From Gari tellinella (taxonomy: Eukaryota; Mollusca; Bivalvia; Cardiida; Psammobiidae), in contig OV277863.1 of assembly GCA_922989275.2 (NCBI GenBank), positions 22,410,001 to 22,474,000 on the forward strand: a stretch of DNA of 64,000 nucleotides, written 5' to 3'. Shown piece by piece: positions 10,411 to 21,405 of the stretch (the stretch's first letter is position 1; each line of letters starts with the position of its first letter). The position numbers and the translations under genes were made by a program. The notes under the pieces are model-generated. The model worked only from the letters and a program-made list of their open reading frames with translations, was not told where the DNA came from and ran no database searches.

Positions 10411-10864
10411 CAGAAAAAATCCTCTATTACCACCACTAAATTGTATTAATTATTAGTAATTTAAAACAGGTGACTGCTTAATTATAAAGCAAGGGGACAG
10501 TGAAACAGAAAGCTCCTTTAGGAGCTTTCTGTTTCACTGCCACCCTGCTTTAACCAATTACCTCATAAAAACGCCTTTTGACGCCTTTAATTTATTCCTC
10601 CCCTGAAGAAAGGAGTTCCAAATTATACAGTCGTGAATATTTAACATTAGAAATAATTTCTATATTCTAGCAGCTGGTAGCTTAACGCAGGCTGAAAGTA
10701 AAGCAGAATGCGCCCTAAGGCGCATTCTGCTTTACTTTCAACCTGCTTTAAGTGGTCATCTATTTTCAAAACTAGAAAATGGCTATGGGGTAATGGGTTA
10801 AGCGGTCATCCATGTTTTATACAAGCAATTAGCCTTTAATGGTCGTAATAGAGGGGTTTTACTG
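10411..10864. mobile_element. Family C MITE split by a family A element
   Basis: CAGAAAAAATCCTC at the left (worn end) and GAGGGGTTTTACTG at the right. Core: CAGAAAGCTCCTTTAGGAGC. The A insert enters at the TTAA closing the right arm. Confidence 0.8.
10550..10801. mobile_element. Family A MITE nested in family C core
   Basis: TTAA at 10550-10553 and 10798-10801. The core is GCAGAATGCGCCCTAAGGCG with arms otherwise matched. Right end TATGGGGTAATGGG. Confidence 0.9.
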
Positions 10865-11059
10865 TACTTTTATATGTCCTAGACACAAGCTGAGTTTGAT
10901 TAATTTGATGTCGCATGTGTAAATACAGTCAAATTAGTCTTTAGCCTGAAATCTTGGACAGAGACACCTTATGACGCCCTTTATGGTTTCTTTCACATCA
11001 GTGCATTAGATCATTTTGTTTGTTGATTGTGTTACAATCATATCCCAGCTAACATCAGG
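10865..11059. other. No recognisable feature
   Basis: AT-rich, no supported frame or repeat end. Confidence 0.45.
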
Positions 11060-11278
11060 ATGAAAATCTGCTATAACCCATCACTTCATGAATGTCTTTT
11101 TACACCCTTAATTTATTGTTCCACTGAAAAAAAAAAGTTTCTCTATCCTAGCAGATGGTAGCTTAAAGCAGGCTGAAAGTAAAGTGAAATGTTCCATAAG
11201 GTGCACTCTTCCTAAATTTACGTTCAACCCACTTCAAGTGGTCACCTTTCTTCAAAACTAGAAACACAGGCTATGCCA
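11060..11278. mobile_element. Degraded family A MITE
   Basis: ACCCATCACTTCATGAATGT at the left, GCAGATGGTAGCTTAAAGCA and GAAACACAGGCTATGCCATA at the right. Core arms no longer pair well. A second core fragment follows at about 11290-11345. Confidence 0.65.
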
Positions 11279-11597
11279 TATGCAAGATGCAAATAAAGCA
11301 GAACATTTTAGGATTTTCTGCTTTACTTTCAGCTTGCTTTAATAAGCCATATAGCTTCACACAGGAGTACTTTACATGCTATATCAGTGACAAGTGGGTG
11401 ATTGGCACTGATTGCTAAGGAAGAATGGGATAAATAGAAAAATTATTTGTTACTATTTCTCATGGAAGGCAATTCTCTCATTACCAGCACAAATCCAACA
11501 ATATCCCACTACAGTAATTTCATCAAAGAGATTATTGCACTGCAGAGATAAATCAGATTAACCATTTCTTTGCCGATTTTCCAAATCAGGTATTCCA

Positions 11598-12703
11598 TTT
11601 TTAGCTCACCTGAGCCAAAGGCTCAAGGTGAGCTATTGGGATGGCCCCGTGTCCGGCGTCCGTCTTCGTCCGTCGTTAGTCGTGCGTTGTCCGTTGTCGT
11701 TAACAATTGCTTCAAATGACATCTTCTCCTATACCCCTGAACAGATTTCAACCAAACTTTACAGAAATGTTGCTTGGGATAAGCTCTTTCAAATTTGTTC
11801 AAAGAATTAAAAACAATGTAGAACTCTGGTTGCCAGCAACCAAAGTGAAAAAATAAGGAAATCTTTAAAAATCTTCTTGTCAAAAACTGTAAGGGCCAGA
11901 GCTTAAATATTTGGCACATATCATTATCTACAGGTCCTCTATCAAGTTTGTTCAAGTTATGCCCCTAGGGTCAAAATTGGCCCGCCCCAGGGCTCACAGT
12001 TTTACATAGAGTTATATAGTGAAATTTTCAAACGTCTTCTTCTCTGAAAATAATATGGCCAGTGCTTTGATATTAGGCATGGTGACACTTCTAGATGTCC
12101 CTTACTTATTTTCTTCAAATTGTTCCGGTCTATAGAATATCTAGGTCACATGAGCTAAAAATAGATTTTTTCAATAAAAACTTTAAAAATCTTCTTCTCA
12201 GAAACTACAAGGGCCAGAGCTTAGATATTTGGCACATAGCATCACCTACAGGCCCTCTATCAAGCTTGTTCAAATTATGCCCCTGGGGTCAAAATTGGCC
12301 CACCCCGGGGGTCACTGTTTTACGGAGTTATATAGTGAAATTTTCAAATGTCTTCTTCTCTGACACTTATATGGCCAGAGCTTTGATATTCAGCATGGTA
12401 ACAGTTCTAGATGTCCTTTATGTATTTTGTTCAAATAGTTCCAGTCTGTTTCATATCTAGGTCACTGGGTCTAAAAATAGATTTTTTCAATGGAAACTTA
12501 AAAAATCTTCTAGTCTAAAACCCTAAGTAGTAGAACCGTGACCTAAGATATTTGGCACATATCATCATCTACATGTCCTCTATCAAGATTGTTAGAATTA
12601 TGCCCCTGGGGTAAAAAATGACCCCGCCCAGGACATAGTTTATTATCTCCATTTTGTCAGTTATTCTCAGGTGAGCGAAATATGACCCATGAGCCTCTTA
12701 TTT
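11598..12703 (+). mobile_element. HINE/Helitron-like element with about 320-bp tandem repeats
   Basis: Opens TTTTTAGCTCACC with the palindrome CTCACCTGAGCC...GGCTCAAGGTGAG. Repeated blocks include AAAAATAGATTTTTTCAAT and AGATATTTGGCACATA. It closes with CAGGTGAGCGAAATATGACC. Internal units are the same kind as in the element at 17036, so both are one subfamily. Confidence 0.7.
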
Positions 12704-13164
12704 AGGCTAACTAGGACTGGTACTTTCACTATCTCTGACTTAACAAGCTGTTTTTTCTTGGGGACGTCGTCCTCCAAAACAGAACTGAAACTTGAGAACG
12801 ATTTCTCGGTATCGCCAAAAGCTTGAACTAGCTTAAAACTTTTGCGAGACGTCTACCTTGCTCGGTCGCCAGAAAGACTGTGAGCACATGTAATTGAATA
12901 TCCGGTAAATACAGGATATGACGTAGAAGGTATACTCGTTTGTTTCTTTTAACTGCGATTGCTCGGGAACATGTTCAGAATGACATGCTATTGTATACAT
13001 GCGAATGGAAAATACTGTCTCATATATTCAAGGGGTAAAAATGTTTATCTTTGGAGTAAAGGTTTATTGAGTGAGCAAAAAATGTGGTGACAGAGTAGTC
13101 TGAATCGAGTTATGACACAGTATGTCACTTTGCATATCTAACTTAAGTAGCTGGTCATAGGCCT

Positions 13165-13426
13165 AGTCTCAACCTTTGTGTGCACAACACATCCACCCAG
13201 CACGCCAGGTTTCTCCTGCCCAGCACACACAAGGAACTGTTTCTGTAAACCTACACCATGACTTGCATGGTTCCCCTGCTAGAGGATTCAATGACCATAG
13301 TCTCAGACCTTCCCAAGGGCTACAGGTACCTGTCACCCCTAATGCAAACATTGTCACCACACCTACACAGCCATAACCCTGCAGCTCTATATAGTGAACC
13401 TAAATACATAAATATCAAGCAATAAA
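13165..13426 (+). CDS. Candidate terminal coding exon plus 3' UTR (unknown protein)
   Basis: From about 13167 to the TAA at 13374-13376 there is an open stretch of some 69 codons that is clearly richer in G+C than its neighbours and contains none of the repeats found elsewhere. The peptide is rich in Pro, His, Gln and Ser and ends NANIVTTPTQP. A splice-acceptor-like CATAG/CCTAG precedes it, and AATAAA follows at 13421-13426. I recognise no domain. It could be the last exon of a host gene whose other exons lie upstream or were lost, or a chance frame. Confidence 0.3.
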
Positions 13427-13610
13427 GTACAAACATTTGAATATAATTATGACACTTTTTATATGGATGCTATTTTACTGGTAAAATAAAGCATCAATAA
13501 TATCATGAAACTGCAATTTACAACTTTAAAGATGATCCACAGGTGAAATTGCTGCGATTGTATTGTTTTGGCTTTGAATTACCTCCCTTTACAATTAAGA
13601 AAATTAGACT

Positions 13611-14570
13611 TTTAGCTCACCTCCACAAAGTGAGGGGGCTTTAACCCGCTTATACCATACCTCCGGGGACTTGGAAATCATAAACTGAGCAAACCAACGC
13701 ACCGCACCTACTGTCACCAAACTTCATATACTGATTTATGCGCCTCGATGCTTTGCAGTTTGGTGCCCTTGACCTCTAGGGTCAACGTTAAGCTTTTGGG
13801 TTAAAGTCTGTTTTGAGCAAAATACTGCAACTACGGTCAAGAAACTTCATGTGCTGATGACCCTCAATAAAAATATCACAATGCATCGCAGTTTGGTGGC
13901 CTTGACTTTTGACCGTGACATCTAGGGTCAAGGTTAAGTTTTTGCTTTAAAGTCTGTTTTGAGTAAACAACTGCACCTACAGTCATGAAACTTCATATGC
14001 TGATGCGCCTCAATGATTAGACCACAATGCACTGCAGTTTGGCGACTTTGACCTTGACCTAACGCATCAATGTTAATGTTTTGCGTTAAAGTCTGTTCTG
14101 AGCAAATTACTTCATCTATGGGCATGAAACTTCATATGTTGTTGCACCTGAATGTGTAGACTACAATGCACTGCAGTTTGGTGACCTTAACCTATAACTT
14201 TGACCTCTAGGGCCAAGGTTAAGGTTTTGTGTGAAAGTCTGTTCTGAACAAATGACTGCACCTACAGTCATGGAACTTTATATTCTGATGTTTCCCTATG
14301 AGTAGACCAGGATGCATTGCAGTTTGGTGAACTTGACCTTGACCTCTAGACTTTATGTTAAAGTTTTGGGCTAAAGGCAGTACTGAGCAAACGACTGCAC
14401 CTATGGTCACGATACGTCATATGCTGATGCGCTCAATGAGTAAATCACAAATCAATGCAGTTTGGTGACATTGACCTTGACCTTATCCTCTAGGGTCAAC
14501 GTAAAGGTTTTGCATTGAAGTCTTCATTGCAGGAGGTGAGCTTTGAAATCTTTGATAACCCGTTCTGGTT
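13611..14570 (+). mobile_element. HINE-like element with about 145-bp tandem repeats
   Basis: Opens TTTTAGCTCACCTCC and ends AGGAGGTGAGC near 14540. Internal units repeat ACTGCACCTACAGTCA, CTTCATATGCTGATGC and GCAGTTTGGTGACCTTGACC about six times. The terminal hairpins are worn. Confidence 0.6.
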
Positions 14571-14720
14571 TTCAATTTACAAAATGTTTAATATTTACAC
14601 ATTGGATTGGACTATTACAATTTGGTACAACTTTTATAATTTATAGTTTTGTCTAAAGCTCATCTCTGCATCACAATAATTTTTGTGTCACCTGCTGTAC
14701 ATAGGTATAAGTGACACTTA

Positions 14721-15350
14721 AAGTGCGCTCACATTTGCTCTACGGCTGCCGTGCGGTGGCCGCACAGCGTATCCCAAAATTTAGAGGCCATAGAGCTCGC
14801 CGTAGAATTATAACACGGAGTTATAACATATTTTCATTTCTACGGCAGCCGTAGAAAACACACGCCGCAGAGTGGTTCTGCGGCTGCCGTACAGTTTCCG
14901 TATGGCCATTGTGTGGCCGCCGGAACTCAATGGTCACTTTTCCTATTGTGCATTTGTACTTTTGTTCATAAATGTAAAACATGTTTATTATCTGATTTAG
15001 ATGTTCTTTAATGTTGTCCAAATGTGTACTTTGAGTTCACGGTGTAGTTGGACTGATATGAGTAGTGTGGACATGTAGCAAAACCAAGTTGTGTAGCAGG
15101 AGCAGCATTTTGGTTGCAGAGCATTAGGTGGGACTTCAACCACGGCCGTATGGTCGCCATGCAGTCGCTCTGCGGTCGCCGTGGGTTTTATTAGAAATAA
15201 CAGTCACCTCAGAGGCGCCGTACGGCGGCCGCAGGTTTTTTACCCCCCTAAAAATAAAATCTCGCCGTGCGGCAGCCACTGCAAATGTGAGGGGAACACA
15301 CGGTGGCCGTAAGAATTCTGCGGCGGCGGGGGAATTGCTTCTTGCCGTAG
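14721..15350. mobile_element. GC/CpG-rich element with TTGCTC...GCAAATGTGAG ends
   Basis: Left end AGTGCGCTCACATTTGC and, at 15281, GCAAATGTGAGGGGAACAC form an imperfect inverted repeat. The body is packed with CGGCNGCCGTA-type words (CTACGGCTGCCG, CTGCGGCTGCCG, CGGCGGCCGCAGG). A diverged copy with most CpG lost is at 45664-45895. No gene is visible. Confidence 0.6.
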
Positions 15351-15399
15351 AAATTATATAATATCACTTATAATGTTCAAAGGGAAATGTTGATTATAG

Positions 15400-15774
15400 C
15401 ATATGCGACGGCTTTCTATGAAAGACTAGTTGAAAGTAAGGCAGAGTGTACATTAAGGCCATCTGCTAGAATATAGGAAATATTTCTTATAATGCACATT
15501 CATTACTGTATAAATTGGAACTATTTTTTTCAGTAGAAGAATAAATTAAAGCCATCAGGATGTGTATTTACAGGGCTCCAGATAAGAGGTAGTTATTTCA
15601 ACAAATCCAACATTTTCTTACTCTTTTTAGCACCAAATCCTATGGTGTCACTACTCATTAGAATCGTCTCGAAGATGAGTAGTGACACCATAGGGTTTAA
15701 TTCAGCAATAAAGATTTTAGTTTTTGAAAAACTACCCTTATCTGGTGCTCTGTATTTATGGAGTAATGGGTTAA
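15400..15774. mobile_element. Family A MITE remnant split by a family D element
   Basis: GACTAGTTGAAAGTAAGGCA at the left, a typical A segment to 15570, then TTTATGGAGTAATGGG and TTAA (15771-15774). The right core arm is missing. Confidence 0.65.
15571..15752. mobile_element. Family D MITE with a 6-bp target duplication
   Basis: CAGGGCTCCAGATAAG at the left and TTATCTGGTGCTCTG at the right. TATTTA on both sides (15565-15570, 15753-15758). The surrounding family A sequence shows that TATTTA occurs once in the unoccupied form. Confidence 0.85.
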
Positions 15775-15833
15775 CTGTAGTATTTTTCTGAAGATAAACA
15801 CTGATAATCTCCACACCTACCTTGATGTGGATA

Positions 15834-16088
15834 CAGGGCTGCCATAAGTTGACATGAAAAATCCTAAGATTTCCAAATTTGCATTTTTTAAGTGTGATTT
15901 TACGAATCGTACCTTTACCCCATAGTCATTTTCTTGTTTTGTTGACATGCGACTACTTAAAGCAGGCTGAAAGTAAAGCAGAATGTGCCTTAGGGCGCAT
16001 TCTGCTTTACTTTCAGCTTGCTTTAAGCTACCATGAACTTGGAAAAAATCCGGAGATTTAGGAAAAATCCGGAGAAATGGAAGCCCTG
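15834..16088. mobile_element. Family H MITE with A-type hairpin core
   Basis: CAGGGCTGCCATAAG to CCATTTCTCC-complement ending AAGCCCTG. Perfect 6-bp duplication TGGATA at 15828-15833 and 16089-16094. The core CTGAAAGTAAAGCAGAATG is that of family A. This is clear evidence that core and termini assort separately. Confidence 0.85.
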
Positions 16089-16363
16089 TGGATAGCCGTG
16101 ACATGATCAAAGGCAAGCATTTGATTTGGTAAGGGCACAAAGTGTTATTGATATTTAATTGCATCTCAATTTATAAACCATGTAATTATATTGTTGATAA
16201 TTTTTAGGGAATAAAAAAATTGACAAACTTGATTTCAGTCATAAGAGGGATACCGTATGGTAGATGGATGATTGTCGACTTGCTGCAATGAAGGAATAGA
16301 AGCAAGACTAAGGTACAGTAAAAACTTTAGTCTTGTTAAAGCTCCATTTGATACTTGTCATAT

Positions 16364-16755
16364 ATAGTAAAACCTCTCTATTACGGCCACTAAACGATGG
16401 CTAATTGAAGGTATAAAAGACAGGGGCCCATTTCATAAAACTTCGTATGACAAATGTTGTCATAAGTCAGATTATAAAAGCCTCAATTATAATTTATTTT
16501 TCCATCTAATCCTGTCTTGTGACACAAGACAAGATTAGATAGAGAAATTAGAAATTAAATGTATCTAAAAGATTTGACTTACGACAACAATTTTTTGAAA
16601 CGGGCCCCAGGTGACAACTTAAAGCAATGCGACAGTAAAACAGAAAGCTCCATTAGGAGCTTTCTGTTTTACAGTCACCTTGGTTTCAGCAGATATCTGG
16701 CTTCAACACCTAATAATTAACACAATTTAGTAGCCGTAATAGAGAGGTTTTACTG
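16364..16755. mobile_element. Family C MITE split by a Harbinger-like MITE
   Basis: Ends TAGTAAAACCTCTC and GAGAGGTTTTACTG. Core CAGAAAGCTCCATTAGGAGC. The insert lies in its left flank at CAG. Confidence 0.85.
16434..16607. mobile_element. Harbinger-like MITE with CAG target duplication
   Basis: GGGCCCATTTCATAAAAC to TTTTTTGAAACGGGCCC, flanked by CAG at 16431-16433 and 16608-16610. The middle hairpin is CTAATCCTGTCTTGTGACAC...CAAGATTAG. A GGGCC-type terminus with a 3-bp duplication fits PIF/Harbinger. A second, truncated copy is at 38747. Confidence 0.8.
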
Positions 16756-17030
16756 TATTGTTTTTTCTTTGCCAATGGCAAAAGAGTGGCAAAATTAACT
16801 CCCAAAGTTAAGTTTTCATGTCTTTCAGGGTTTTCTATGCAAACACTGGTTGGAAATTTATAAAACTTGCTAGGATTTATCACTACCAAGTGAAGATGTT
16901 TGGCTTGAGTTAGGTAATAAACACTTTCATGTTTTACTTTCACTGCTTCATAATTTTTACCAGATTTCCTTTTAAAAAGATTCCTTCATTGTTTCACATG
17001 TTTTAACCATTTTACTCCATTGTTTGGTGT
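16756..17030. other. No recognisable feature
   Basis: AT-rich. The one minus-strand frame here (16710-16943) overlaps the end of a MITE and has no familiar content. Confidence 0.45.
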
Positions 17031-17035
17031 CAGTT

Positions 17036-18366
17036 TTTAGCTCACCTGGCACATAGTGCCAAGGTGAGCTATTTTGATCGTCCTCTGTCCGTCGTCGTGC
17101 GTTCATCCGTCCGTTTGTTCGTTCGTTCGTCGTCAACAATTTCTTTAAACGACATCTCCTCCGAAACTACTGGATAGATTTTTACCAAACTTGGCCTGAA
17201 TGATCCTTATATGGTCCTCTTTCAAAGTTGTTCAAACATTTCCGGTCCGTTGCATATCTAGGTCACAGGAGCTATAAATAGATTTTTTCAATAAAAACTT
17301 AAAAAATCTTCTTGTCTGAAACCACTGTACCCTGAGCTTAGATATTTGGCACAAAGCATTGTCTTAAGGTCCTCTATCAAGATTGTTCAAATTATGTCCC
17401 TGGGGTAAAAAATGACCCCACCCCGGGGGTCGTAATTTTACATAGAGTTATATAGTAAAACTTTAAACATCTTTTTCTCTGAAACTAATATGGCCTGAGC
17501 TTTGATATTTGGCATGGTGACACTTCTAGAAGCCCTGAACCAATATTGTAAATATGGTTCCAGTCTGTTGCATATCGAGGTCACAGGAGATAAAAATAGA
17601 TTTTTTTCAATGAAAACTTAAAAAATCTTCTTGTCTGAAACCACAGTACCCTGAGGTTAGATATTTGGCACAAAGCATCATCTTCAGGTCCTCTATCAAG
17701 ATTGTTCTAATTATGTCCCTGGGGTAAAAAATGACCCCGCCCCTCGGGTCGCAATTTTACATAGAGTTATTTAGTGAAATCTTCGAACATGTTTTTCTCT
17801 GAAACTAATATGGCCAGAGCTTTGATATTTGGCATGGTGACATTTCTAAAAGCCTTTAACCAATACTGTTTATATGGTTCCGGTCCGTTGCATATCTAGG
17901 TCACAGGAGCTAAAAATAGATTTTTTCAATGAAAACTTAAAAAATCTTCTGGTCTGAAACCACAGTACCCTGAGCTTAGATATTTGGCATAAAGCATCAT
18001 CTACAGATCCTCTATCAAGATTGTTCAAATTATGCCCCTTGGGTCAAAACTGCCAAGGCCCTAGGGGTCGCAGTTTTACGTAGAGTTGTATAGTAAAATC
18101 GTCTTCTCTGAAACTATTGTTGCCAGAGCTTTGATATTTAGCATAGTGACACTTTTATATGATCTTTACCAATATTGCTGAAATGGTTCAGGTCTGTTGC
18201 ATATCTGGGTCACATAAGCTAAAAAATATTTTTCTTACATTGAAAAGTCTTCCTGTCTGAAACCATCCATGTACAAAATATTTGACAGAACACTTAATTC
18301 ATGTGACCCTTGTGTTGGTTTTATTAGGTGAGCAATATTTAGGCCCGCATGGGCCTCTTGTTTTAA
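17036..18366 (+). mobile_element. HINE/Helitron-like element with about 315-bp tandem repeats
   Basis: Starts TTTTTAGCTCACCTGGCAC with its complement TGCCAAGGTGAGC. Four units are marked by GTTGCATATCTAGGTCACAG-like words near 17250, 17567, 17888 and 18197. It ends TTAGGTGAGCAATATT, hairpin AGGCCCGCATGGGCCT, CTTGTTTT. Same subfamily as 11598-12703. Confidence 0.75.
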
Positions 18367-18469
18367 AAAAGGTGGCAGCTTAAAACAAACTGAAAGTAAA
18401 ACAAAGCTCCGTAAGGAGCTTTCTGTCTTAAACTTCAGCCTGCTTTAAGCTACAATCTGCTAAGATATG
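18367..18469. repeat. Orphan A/C-type hairpin core
   Basis: AACTGAAAGTAAAACAAAGC, loop CTCCGTAAGGAG, then TTTCTGTCTTAAAC...CAGCCTGCTTTAAGC. Followed directly by a family R insertion. Confidence 0.6.
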
Positions 18470-19016
18470 TTAAAGCGACTCGCAACCAGATGGTGCATTA
18501 AAAATAGTAATTTGTAAATATGTGTCAGACGCTTATATAAATGGTAAAGAATTAGTTTAGGATAAGAAATTCTGTTTAAAAAAATGTATTTCAATAAAAA
18601 AAATTTATTGGTCTCTGGTGGGATTCGAACCCGGGGCCCGGCATTGGCGGACAGAAGGCAAAATAGGGGAAACCGCTTAGACCAATGGACCACGGAAACT
18701 ATCCGTTTATCTCGGATCGATTTAACGTATTTCAATGTGTAGCCATCGAAAGTGCATACAACTTCGTAATTCGGCTCGTGTTTATGTCTGAGCCCGTGTA
18801 GAGAAGCAACAACAACAACTATACAGTCTACTAGTCGGTATAGAAAAACGATGGAAAATATCTAAAAATCTAAGATTCGGTGACGATTCTTGAGACTTTT
18901 TTTGGACTGATCATATTTTTTTAATGTCAGAAGCCAAATAATGCCACAAATTTGCTTTTATTTGAGTATTTTATTTTATTTTGACAAGTACACCATCCGG
19001 TTGCGAGTCCCTTTAA
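18470..19016 (-). mobile_element. Family R element with tRNA-like cassette (copy 2)
   Basis: TTAA at 18470-18473 and 19013-19016. Inverted termini as in copy 1. By eye only a handful of substitutions and small indels separate it from the copy at 2738-3281, so the two are young. No coding capacity. Confidence 0.85.
18610..18692 (-). other. tRNA-like cassette inside family R copy 2
   Basis: A-box-like TGGTCTAAGCGG and B box GGTTCGAATCC are preserved as in copy 1. Confidence 0.6.
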
Positions 19017-19524
19017 AGATTTGTTATGTTGCAAACTGAGGTGCAACTATTTGATTAAGTGGAGGAGTCAATTACAAGCATACAAAGGTGTTTCTATGGA
19101 GTATTGGGTTAAATAATGTAGTCATATTAGGATGGGACTCAAATGGACTAGCAAAACGTACGTAGATCAAATGTTTAACATATCTGTTACAATGCAAGCT
19201 TGCAGTTTAACTAGTTTGTTATGAAGTTCTTGAACCATAAGGATGCAGCTTGAAAGTTTAAGTAGTTGGATGATAAAACTGTTCTGTGTGCCCAGCGGAA
19301 AAAAACTTACATTCGTTTGAATACAATGTAAATGTTTGTTTTGAAATTAAATATTTGCTCTCTTCTTACTGATGGATGAGTGGGTGAGTGAGTGAGTTGG
19401 GTTCTATGGCATTAAATTGCTACACTGAATAGTTCATATAGCACCGATGATAGCTGGGTGGATTAATTGTTATATATTCAAACTTGTGGTCATCAACCAT
19501 TTATTGAAGAAGCATTGATATCGT
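19017..19524. other. No recognisable feature
   Basis: Plain sequence with a short GAGTGGGTGAGTGAGTGAG stretch near 19377. Confidence 0.45.
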
Positions 19525-19661
19525 GTAACCCATTACCCCATAAATACACCTTTGAACAACTTTCATTATTTCTGAACTAAGTGAAGTGGCATGTAGTCCC
19601 TTATGTCATGAACATAAAACACAAAAGGCATTAATTTTACAATATCTTTCCAGGAGATAGC

Positions 19662-19906
19662 TTAACTCTTTCCTCCCTGAAACTTTAAATGGACAATTCC
19701 AGTTTCCAGTTTGCTAGTCCATTTCTGACTTTTATGGGTTGTTTTTGTCAATATTTGGCACTATGACAAACAGTGAAGACCCTGATCAGAGGGCTCCTTT
19801 CGGAGCCCTCTGATCTGGGTCTTCACTGTTTGCAAAGTGTACTATTCACATGTACACTGTTTGAAAAGAACGCCTATATGCGGGACGACTAGGGTTCAAG
19901 GGTTAA
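19662..19906 (+). mobile_element. Family B MITE in the arm base of a family A core
   Basis: TTAA at 19662-19665 and 19903-19906. Ends CTCTTTCCTCCCTGAAAC and GACTAGGGTTCAAGGG; palindrome intact around CTCCTTTCGGAG. Confidence 0.9.
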
Positions 19907-19935
19907 AGCAGTTTGCAAGTAAAGCAGTATGCTCC

Positions 19936-20186
19936 TTAACCCTGTGAACCCTAGTCCCGCATATAGGCATCCTTTTCAAACAGTGTACATGTGAATAGAA
20001 CACTTGTCCTGTGCAAACAGTGAAGACCCAGATCAGAGGGCTCCAAAAGGAGCCCTCTGATCAGGGTCTTCACTGTTTGTAATAAGGCCAAAAATGGACA
20101 AAAACAACCCTTAAAAGTCAGAAATGGACTAGACTTAAATTGAAACTGGAATTGTCCATTTAAAGTTTCAGGGAGGAAAGAGTTAA
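19936..20186 (-). mobile_element. Family B MITE in the loop of a family A core
   Basis: TTAA at 19936-19939 and 20183-20186, opposite orientation to the previous B. Loop region CTCCAAAAGGAG. Confidence 0.9.
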
Positions 20187-20400
20187 GAAGCATTCTGCTT
20201 TATTTTCAACCTGCTTTAAGTGATTACCTGACTTCGAAACTATAAACAGGCTATTGGGTAAAGGGTTGAATTTGAAATAGTTTGTCTGGTGTCAAAGATA
20301 GTTTTCAAGAGAAACATATTTGTGGCCAACACCATTCATTCTGGGATTTGGATGCTAATCCTTCGTATTTCACCTCATAGAAAAGCTTGATACCAGTGGC

Positions 20401-20662
20401 TTAACTCTTCCAACACTGAACACCCGTCCTGCAAGACCTTTACAAAACAGTCTAGATCCTGATCAGACCTCGCAAATTGTGGGACCTGATGATCAGGATC
20501 ATAATGAACAGTCACTTGGATTTTCTCTCTTAAACTATGATAAGCTTGGAAATTAATTACAAAATTTAAGCGGACATCATTTTCAATGGAGAAGAATTTC
20601 TGCAGATGACCATTTCATCTGACAACAATATTAATTTTATTATTCAGTTTTGAAAGGGTTGA
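20401..20662. mobile_element. TTAA MITE with F-type core, worn
   Basis: TTAACTCTTCCAACACTGAA at the left, TTTTGAAAGGGTTGA at the right. The core has GATCCTGATCAGACCTCGC and GATGATCAGGATC. Confidence 0.55.
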
Positions 20663-20827
20663 TGCACTGATAGGTCAGTAACATTGATAGCAAGAGCATT
20701 TATTTGAACACAAATAAAATGGAAACATATACTCAAACCTATGGTGAGTACTGTCCTAACCTGATTCAACCCTTTCCTCCATAGAATAATGTTTAAGCAT
20801 CTCTCTAGCTATTCCTCCATATAAGTA

Positions 20828-20982
20828 CAGTGGCCTTCCATGTTACATTGGTCTATCCTTACAACAATTCTTCACACTGTTGTCCAAGCAAGACAATTAT
20901 GATTTATTTTCCCTCCCTAATACAACTCCCTCCCAACAACATAAACATATTTGTCTCCCAATGAGTGTTGTAGAGATGGAGC
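20828..20982. mobile_element. Degraded pogo-like MITE
   Basis: CAGTGGCCTTCCATGTTACA to GTTGTAGAGATGGAGC, with CTCCCTCCCAACAAC inside. Related to 56553-56910. Confidence 0.45.
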
Positions 20983-21089
20983 AAAATAAGTATTTTGTTA
21001 TGGTTTCCAAAACATTTGGCAGCTTAAAGCAAGATGAAAGTAAAGCAGAAAGCTCTTAAAGGAGCTTTTTGCTTTACTTCCATCTTGCT

Positions 21090-21335
21090 TTAACCCATTA
21101 CCTCTTAGCCTATTTCTTGCTTCGAAAACAGGTGACCACTTAAAGCAGGTTGAAAGTAAAGCAGAATGTGCCTTAAGGCACATTCTGCTTTACTTTCAGC
21201 CTGCTTTAAGCTACCATCTTCTAGGATATGGAAAATATTTCTTTTGGTACATATTCTTTGCTGTATAAACTTTTTTCTTCAGTGGAGGAATAAGTAAGAG
21301 GCGTAAAAAGGCATTTTTAAGGGGTAATGGGTTAA
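21090..21335. mobile_element. Family A MITE nested in a family J core
   Basis: TTAA at 21090-21093 and 21332-21335. Perfect core GCAGAATGTGCC/TTAA/GGCACATTCTGC. The insertion point is the TTAA closing the right arm of the J hairpin. Confidence 0.9.
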
Positions 21336-21405
21336 ACAGTATTCTGCTGCTAACGCAGATACAGGTGATTTACATGTCTAGCTGCACATGTGGAGGAAAG
21401 GGGTG

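Larger units (their letters stand above)
19525..20269. mobile_element. Family A MITE holding two family B elements
   Basis: Left GTAACCCATTACCCCATA, right TATTGGGTAAAGGGTTGA (both TTAA worn). One B sits at the base of the left core arm, the other at the TTAA in the hairpin loop. The core fragments between them (AGCAGTTTGCAAGTAAAGCA, then GAAGCATTCTGC) join correctly when the inserts are removed. Confidence 0.8.
20768..21405. mobile_element. Family J MITE with nested pogo-like and A elements
   Basis: CAACCCTTTCCTCCATAG at the left and CACATGTGGAGGAAAGGGG at the right. Core TGAAAGTAAAGCAGAAAGC / GCTTTTTGCTTTACTTCCA at about 21022-21090. A pogo-like fragment lies at 20828-20982. Confidence 0.6.

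Noticed and set aside
11623..12460. Frames of 110-121 codons on both strands
   Set aside because: They lie inside the HINE-like tandem repeats and have no protein-like pattern.
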